Assembly (NCBI GenBank): GCA_030598885.1
Contig: JAUVOZ010000080.1
Coordinates: 1-8,701, forward strand
Length of the DNA stretch: 8,701 bases
Direction of reading: 5' to 3'
From: Anaerolineae bacterium
GTDB taxonomy: Bacteria; Chloroflexota; Anaerolineae; Anaerolineales; E44-bin32
Each line of letters opens with the position of its first letter. Position 1 is the first letter of the stretch. This document shows positions 6,414-8,701 of this stretch, piece by piece. The translations under genes and the position numbers were made by a program. The notes under the pieces are model-generated. The model searched no databases, was not told where the DNA came from, and worked only from the letters and a program-made list of their open reading frames with translations.

Positions 6414-8204
6414 TCACTCCACAGCCACCGTCTCCACAATATAGCATTCGAGAATGTCACTGACTTCTAATTTGTCAAAACCCTTTAACCCCACACCACA
6501 CTCAAATCCCTCTCGAATCTCCCGTATGTCGTCTTTCTCGTGCCTAAGCGAAGCCACTTGACCATCGAATACAACCTCTTCACCTCGCAACACACGGATA
6601 TTAGCATTCCGCCGAAGTTCGCCCGTCAAGACCATACAACCGGCTATGTGACCTATCTTCGGAATACGGAAAACTGCTCGCACTTCGGCTCGGCCAAGCA
6701 CGACTTCCCGAATTTCAGGTTCCAACATGCCTTTCAATGCTTTCTCAATATCTTCAATCAAGCGATAGATGATATCATACACCCGGATGCTGACCCCCTC
6801 ACTTTCAGCCACCCGTCGTGTAGCTTGATCAGCGATTACGTTGAAACCGATTATGATAGCATCAGAGGCGGCCGCCAGCATGATATCGTTCTCAGTGATG
6901 TTGCCAGTAGCCGCGTGTAGCACGTTAACTTTAATATCACCGGCGGACAACTCCTCCAGCGAGGAGGTGATAGGTTCAACCGATCCCTGGACGTCGGCTT
7001 TGATTACCAGGCGGAGCTCCTGCGTCTCGCCAGCTTGGAAAGCCTGGAATATTTGGTCCAGTGATAAGGTTTTTGGTTGAGCTTTCGCCTCTTGCGCCTG
7101 AAGCTTGCGTTGAGCGACGATCGCACGCGCACTGCGCTCCGACTCGGCAACGTTGAACAATTCACCGGCCATCGGGATATCTGAGAGACCCAGAACCGAG
7201 ACCGGTGTAGATGGCATCGCCTGCTCGATTTGGTTTCCCTGGTAATCAAACATCGCCCGCACACGTCCGCAAGCCGTTCCGGCGATCACAACATCTCCAA
7301 CATTGAGCGTACCGTTCTGCACCAGCAGGGTCGCCATTTTACCTTTCAACTTATCTAACTCCGCTTCAATCACAGTCCCGACGACCTTGCCGGAAGGGTT
7401 AGCCATAATTTCGGTTGAGTCGGCGACCAGGACAATTGCCTCAAGCAAATCTTCAATCCCTTCACGCATCTTGGCCGATACCGGCACCACAATCGTTTCC
7501 CCATCCCATTCATCAGTAACCAGACCCACATCGGCCAATTCATGCTTGACCTTGTCAAGATTTGCGCTGGACCGGTCAATCTTGTTTAACGCCACCAACA
7601 CCGGAACTTGAGCTGCCTGGGCATGAGCTAATGCCTCTCTGGTTTGCGGCATTACACCATCGTCGGCGGCGACTACTAACACGGCAATGTCTGCACCTTG
7701 GGCTCCACGCGCACGCATTGCGGTGAAAGCCTCATGACCCGGTGTATCTAAGAAGGTGATCCGACGGTCGTTGTGGACCACTTGATAGGCTGCGACGCGT
7801 TGGGTAATCCCGCCTGCCTCCCCCTCGGCAACATTTGTCTCACGGATCGCGTCCAACAGAGTTGTCTTTCCATGATCCACATGGCCCAACATGGTCACTA
7901 CCGGCGGCCTACTTTGAAGAGCCTCTGGATCCTCATCACTTATTAAACGACGCCAATATGGTACTGCTGCTCCCTCGTCACCCTGCTCCACCTCCGGAGG
8001 CAAGACGTGTTTGGCTTCGAAGCCTAACTCCTCCATCACAATAGCCGCTGTGTCAAAGTCTATTTGTTGATTGATGTTGGCCATCACACCATTGGCCATC
8101 AATTGCTTGATGACATCAATAGGACTAGTCTCAATCCGTACCGCAAGCTCGCGGACTGTCAGACTTTCCGGAATTTCGATAATTATGTGGTCGTTCTCGC
8201 TCAT
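6414..8204 (-). CDS. infB: Translation initiation factor IF-2
   Basis: IF2 is the GTPase that places formyl-Met-tRNA on the 30S subunit and promotes 50S joining. The 596-residue form is short: it has one N-terminal IF2_N-like segment (about 8-62, with IPESLTVRELAVRIE) and lacks the long low-complexity N domain of E. coli IF2. GTPase motifs are intact: G1 GHVDHGKT (107-114), the G2 region GGITQRVAAY (131-140), G3 DTPGHE (153-158), G4 NKID (207-210) and G5 SAK (243-245). Domain II follows (about 272-360), then IF2 domain 3 (about 380-490, with IKADVQGSVE), then the C-terminal fMet-tRNA-binding domain to 596. ATG 8204 is chosen because GGAGGT lies 5 nt upstream; the frame remains open to 8252, but that extension has no IF2-like sequence. 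The stop is 10 nt before rbfA. Confidence 0.98.
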   Translation of the reverse strand: MSENDHIIIEIPESLTVRELAVRIETSPIDVIKQLMANGVMANINQQIDFDTAAIVMEELGFEAKHVLPPEVEQGDEGAAVPYWRRLISDEDPEALQSRPPVVTMLGHVDHGKTTLLDAIRETNVAEGEAGGITQRVAAYQVVHNDRRITFLDTPGHEAFTAMRARGAQGADIAVLVVAADDGVMPQTREALAHAQAAQVPVLVALNKIDRSSANLDKVKHELADVGLVTDEWDGETIVVPVSAKMREGIEDLLEAIVLVADSTEIMANPSGKVVGTVIEAELDKLKGKMATLLVQNGTLNVGDVVIAGTACGRVRAMFDYQGNQIEQAMPSTPVSVLGLSDIPMAGELFNVAESERSARAIVAQRKLQAQEAKAQPKTLSLDQIFQAFQAGETQELRLVIKADVQGSVEPITSSLEELSAGDIKVNVLHAATGNITENDIMLAAASDAIIIGFNVIADQATRRVAESEGVSIRVYDIIYRLIEDIEKALKGMLEPEIREVVLGRAEVRAVFRIPKIGHIAGCMVLTGELRRNANIRVLRGEEVVFDGQVASLRHEKDDIREIREGFECGVGLKGFDKLEVSDILECYIVETVAVE

Positions 8205-8209
8205 AAAGC

Positions 8210-8215
8210 ACCTCC
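8210..8215 (-). promoter_or_regulatory. Strong ribosome binding site of infB
   Basis: On the minus strand GGAGGT sits 5 nt before ATG 8204, the best Shine-Dalgarno match in the cluster. It fixes the infB start and agrees with infB being the one gene here not tightly coupled to an upstream neighbour. Confidence 0.7.
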
Positions 8216-8226
8216 GACCGCGCCGG

Positions 8227-8270
8227 GTGAGTGGTCTTATTGGCTTAGGCACCTAACTGGATTCACTCAC
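8227..8270 (-). other. Possible stem-loop in the ylxR-infB gap
   Basis: GTGAGTG (8227-8233) and CACTCAC (8264-8270) are perfect 7-bp complements. They enclose the near-palindrome TTAGGCACCTAA (8245-8256). The structure lies 12 nt upstream of the infB Shine-Dalgarno and might affect infB translation or stabilise the 3' part of a processed transcript. The pairing is short and could be chance. Apart from a 13-codon reading frame (8267-8308) nothing else is seen in this 108-nt gap. Confidence 0.25.
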
Positions 8271-8312
8271 ATTTCGGCTGTTCCAGCGAACTGACTCACC
8301 TTAGCCATGCTA

Positions 8313-8603
8313 CTAGTCTGAAAAACCATCCATGAAAGCTATCAACGCCTGGCGGTCTTCAGGCTCAAACTCCGTACGCAGAGCTTGGGCGAGCGAGCTA
8401 CGTAGAGCCACTTGCCAACAAGACTGCTTGTTATGAAGGTAAGCTCCACGTCCAGGCGCTTTACCAGTCGGATCGATCTTCACGCCGTCCGAACCACGTA
8501 CAATCCGGATAAGCGAACGCTTTGGTAAAACTTGCCGGCAACCAACACATAAACGGTGAGGGACATGACGTTGCCGTTTTGTTTTGCTGGATGCCATTGT
8601 CAT
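8313..8603 (-). CDS. ylxR: YlxR-family (DUF448) RNA-binding protein
   Basis: YlxR is a small basic protein encoded between nusA and infB in many bacteria. It has a nucleic-acid-binding surface, has been linked to control of gene expression in Bacillus and to RNase P in some species, and its exact role is unsettled. The 96-residue product has the diagnostic N-terminal block RLCVGCRQVLPKRSLIRIVR (17-36) with the Cys19/Cys22 pair, followed by DPTGKAPGRGAYL (44-56) and a later Cys62, all typical of DUF448. The first 12 residues are strongly basic. ATG 8603 is used; an in-frame ATG two codons later (8597) is equally possible because neither has a clear Shine-Dalgarno. It lies 33 nt after the stop of the upstream partial gene. 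Confidence 0.92.
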   Translation of the reverse strand: MTMASSKTKRQRHVPHRLCVGCRQVLPKRSLIRIVRGSDGVKIDPTGKAPGRGAYLHNKQSCWQVALRSSLAQALRTEFEPEDRQALIAFMDGFSD

Positions 8604-8636
8604 ATCTGTCGCAACTTCGCGAAACCCGATAGCAAT

Positions 8637-8701
8637 CTAAAATTCACGATCTTCCCAATCATCAGCCTGACGTTTTCTTCGCCGCTTGACAACCATTTCT
8701 C
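8637..8701 (-). CDS. nusA: Probable C-terminal tail of NusA (partial, runs off the right edge)
   Basis: On the minus strand an open frame enters from the right edge and ends at TAG 8637-8639, encoding EMVVKRRRKRQADDWEDREF. There is no recognisable NusA domain in these 20 residues. The call rests on position, since nusA normally precedes ylxR-infB, and on the basic-then-acidic charged tail that often ends such proteins. A second open frame (stop TGA at 8600-8602, ATGA-overlapping ylxR) also crosses the edge but has a less charged, less tail-like composition. Upstream sequence would settle which is real. Confidence 0.45.
   Translation of the reverse strand, partial: EMVVKRRRKRQADDWEDREF

Noticed and set aside
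6540..7611. Several plus-strand open frames opposite infB (for example 6540-6920 and 7303-7611)
   Set aside because: They are antisense to strongly conserved infB domains, show no recognisable family and have compositions typical of shadow frames.
7989..8000. Palindrome CCTCCGGAGG inside infB, resembling the intergenic repeat
   Set aside because: It encodes conserved-frame IF2 residues, lacks the AGACCT arms and is short enough to be chance.
8205..8252. Sixteen-residue N-terminal extension of infB from 8252
   Set aside because: It is not IF2-like, and the strong GGAGGT ribosome binding site points to ATG 8204.
1..8701. CRISPR arrays, tRNA genes, insertion sequences or phage genes
   Set aside because: No spaced direct repeats, cloverleaf-like sequences, transposase motifs or terminal inverted repeats were seen; the window is filled with housekeeping genes.

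Overview
The window is a compact stretch of bacterial chromosome carrying housekeeping genes, with no mobile elements, RNA genes or CRISPR seen. Two transcription units converge. On the left, reading rightward, are the 3' part of purB (adenylosuccinate lyase, cut by the window edge) and a small YhhN/TMEM86-family membrane protein gene. On the right, reading leftward, is a long tightly packed cluster: [a probable nusA tail, cut by the right edge] - ylxR - infB - rbfA - nrnA (DHH phosphoesterase) - truB - ribF - thyX. The units meet in a 170-bp gap (1641-1810) that holds a strong nested inverted repeat, most likely a bidirectional terminator.

The leftward cluster is the classic nusA-infB translation and ribosome-maturation operon. 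It supplies transcription antitermination/termination (NusA), an RNA-binding accessory protein (YlxR), initiation factor IF2, the 30S maturation factor RbfA, a nanoRNase/pAp phosphatase-like enzyme, the tRNA U55 pseudouridine synthase TruB and the FMN/FAD-making RibF. An unusual double-length, FAD-dependent thymidylate synthase (ThyX) is appended at the end. Most genes overlap or lie within about 10 nt of each other (ATGA overlap nrnA/truB, 8-nt overlap ribF/thyX), so translational coupling is likely. The one larger internal gap (108 nt, ylxR-infB) is where many relatives carry a small L7Ae-like gene; none is present here.

The organism is most likely a member of Chloroflexota (Anaerolineae-like). 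This is inferred from the short IF2 with a single N-terminal domain, the double-length ThyX, the gene order, and the style of the AGACCT-type palindromic terminator. No ribosomal RNA or other phylogenetic marker gene was available, so the assignment is tentative. Base composition looks even across the window, with no sign of recent transfer.

The points most worth a second look are the tandem ThyX, whose halves have lost complementary parts of the catalytic motif; its coupling to the FAD synthetase gene; the nested palindrome between the convergent units; and a 15-bp in-frame tandem duplication that sits in the rbfA/nrnA overlap and alters both genes.
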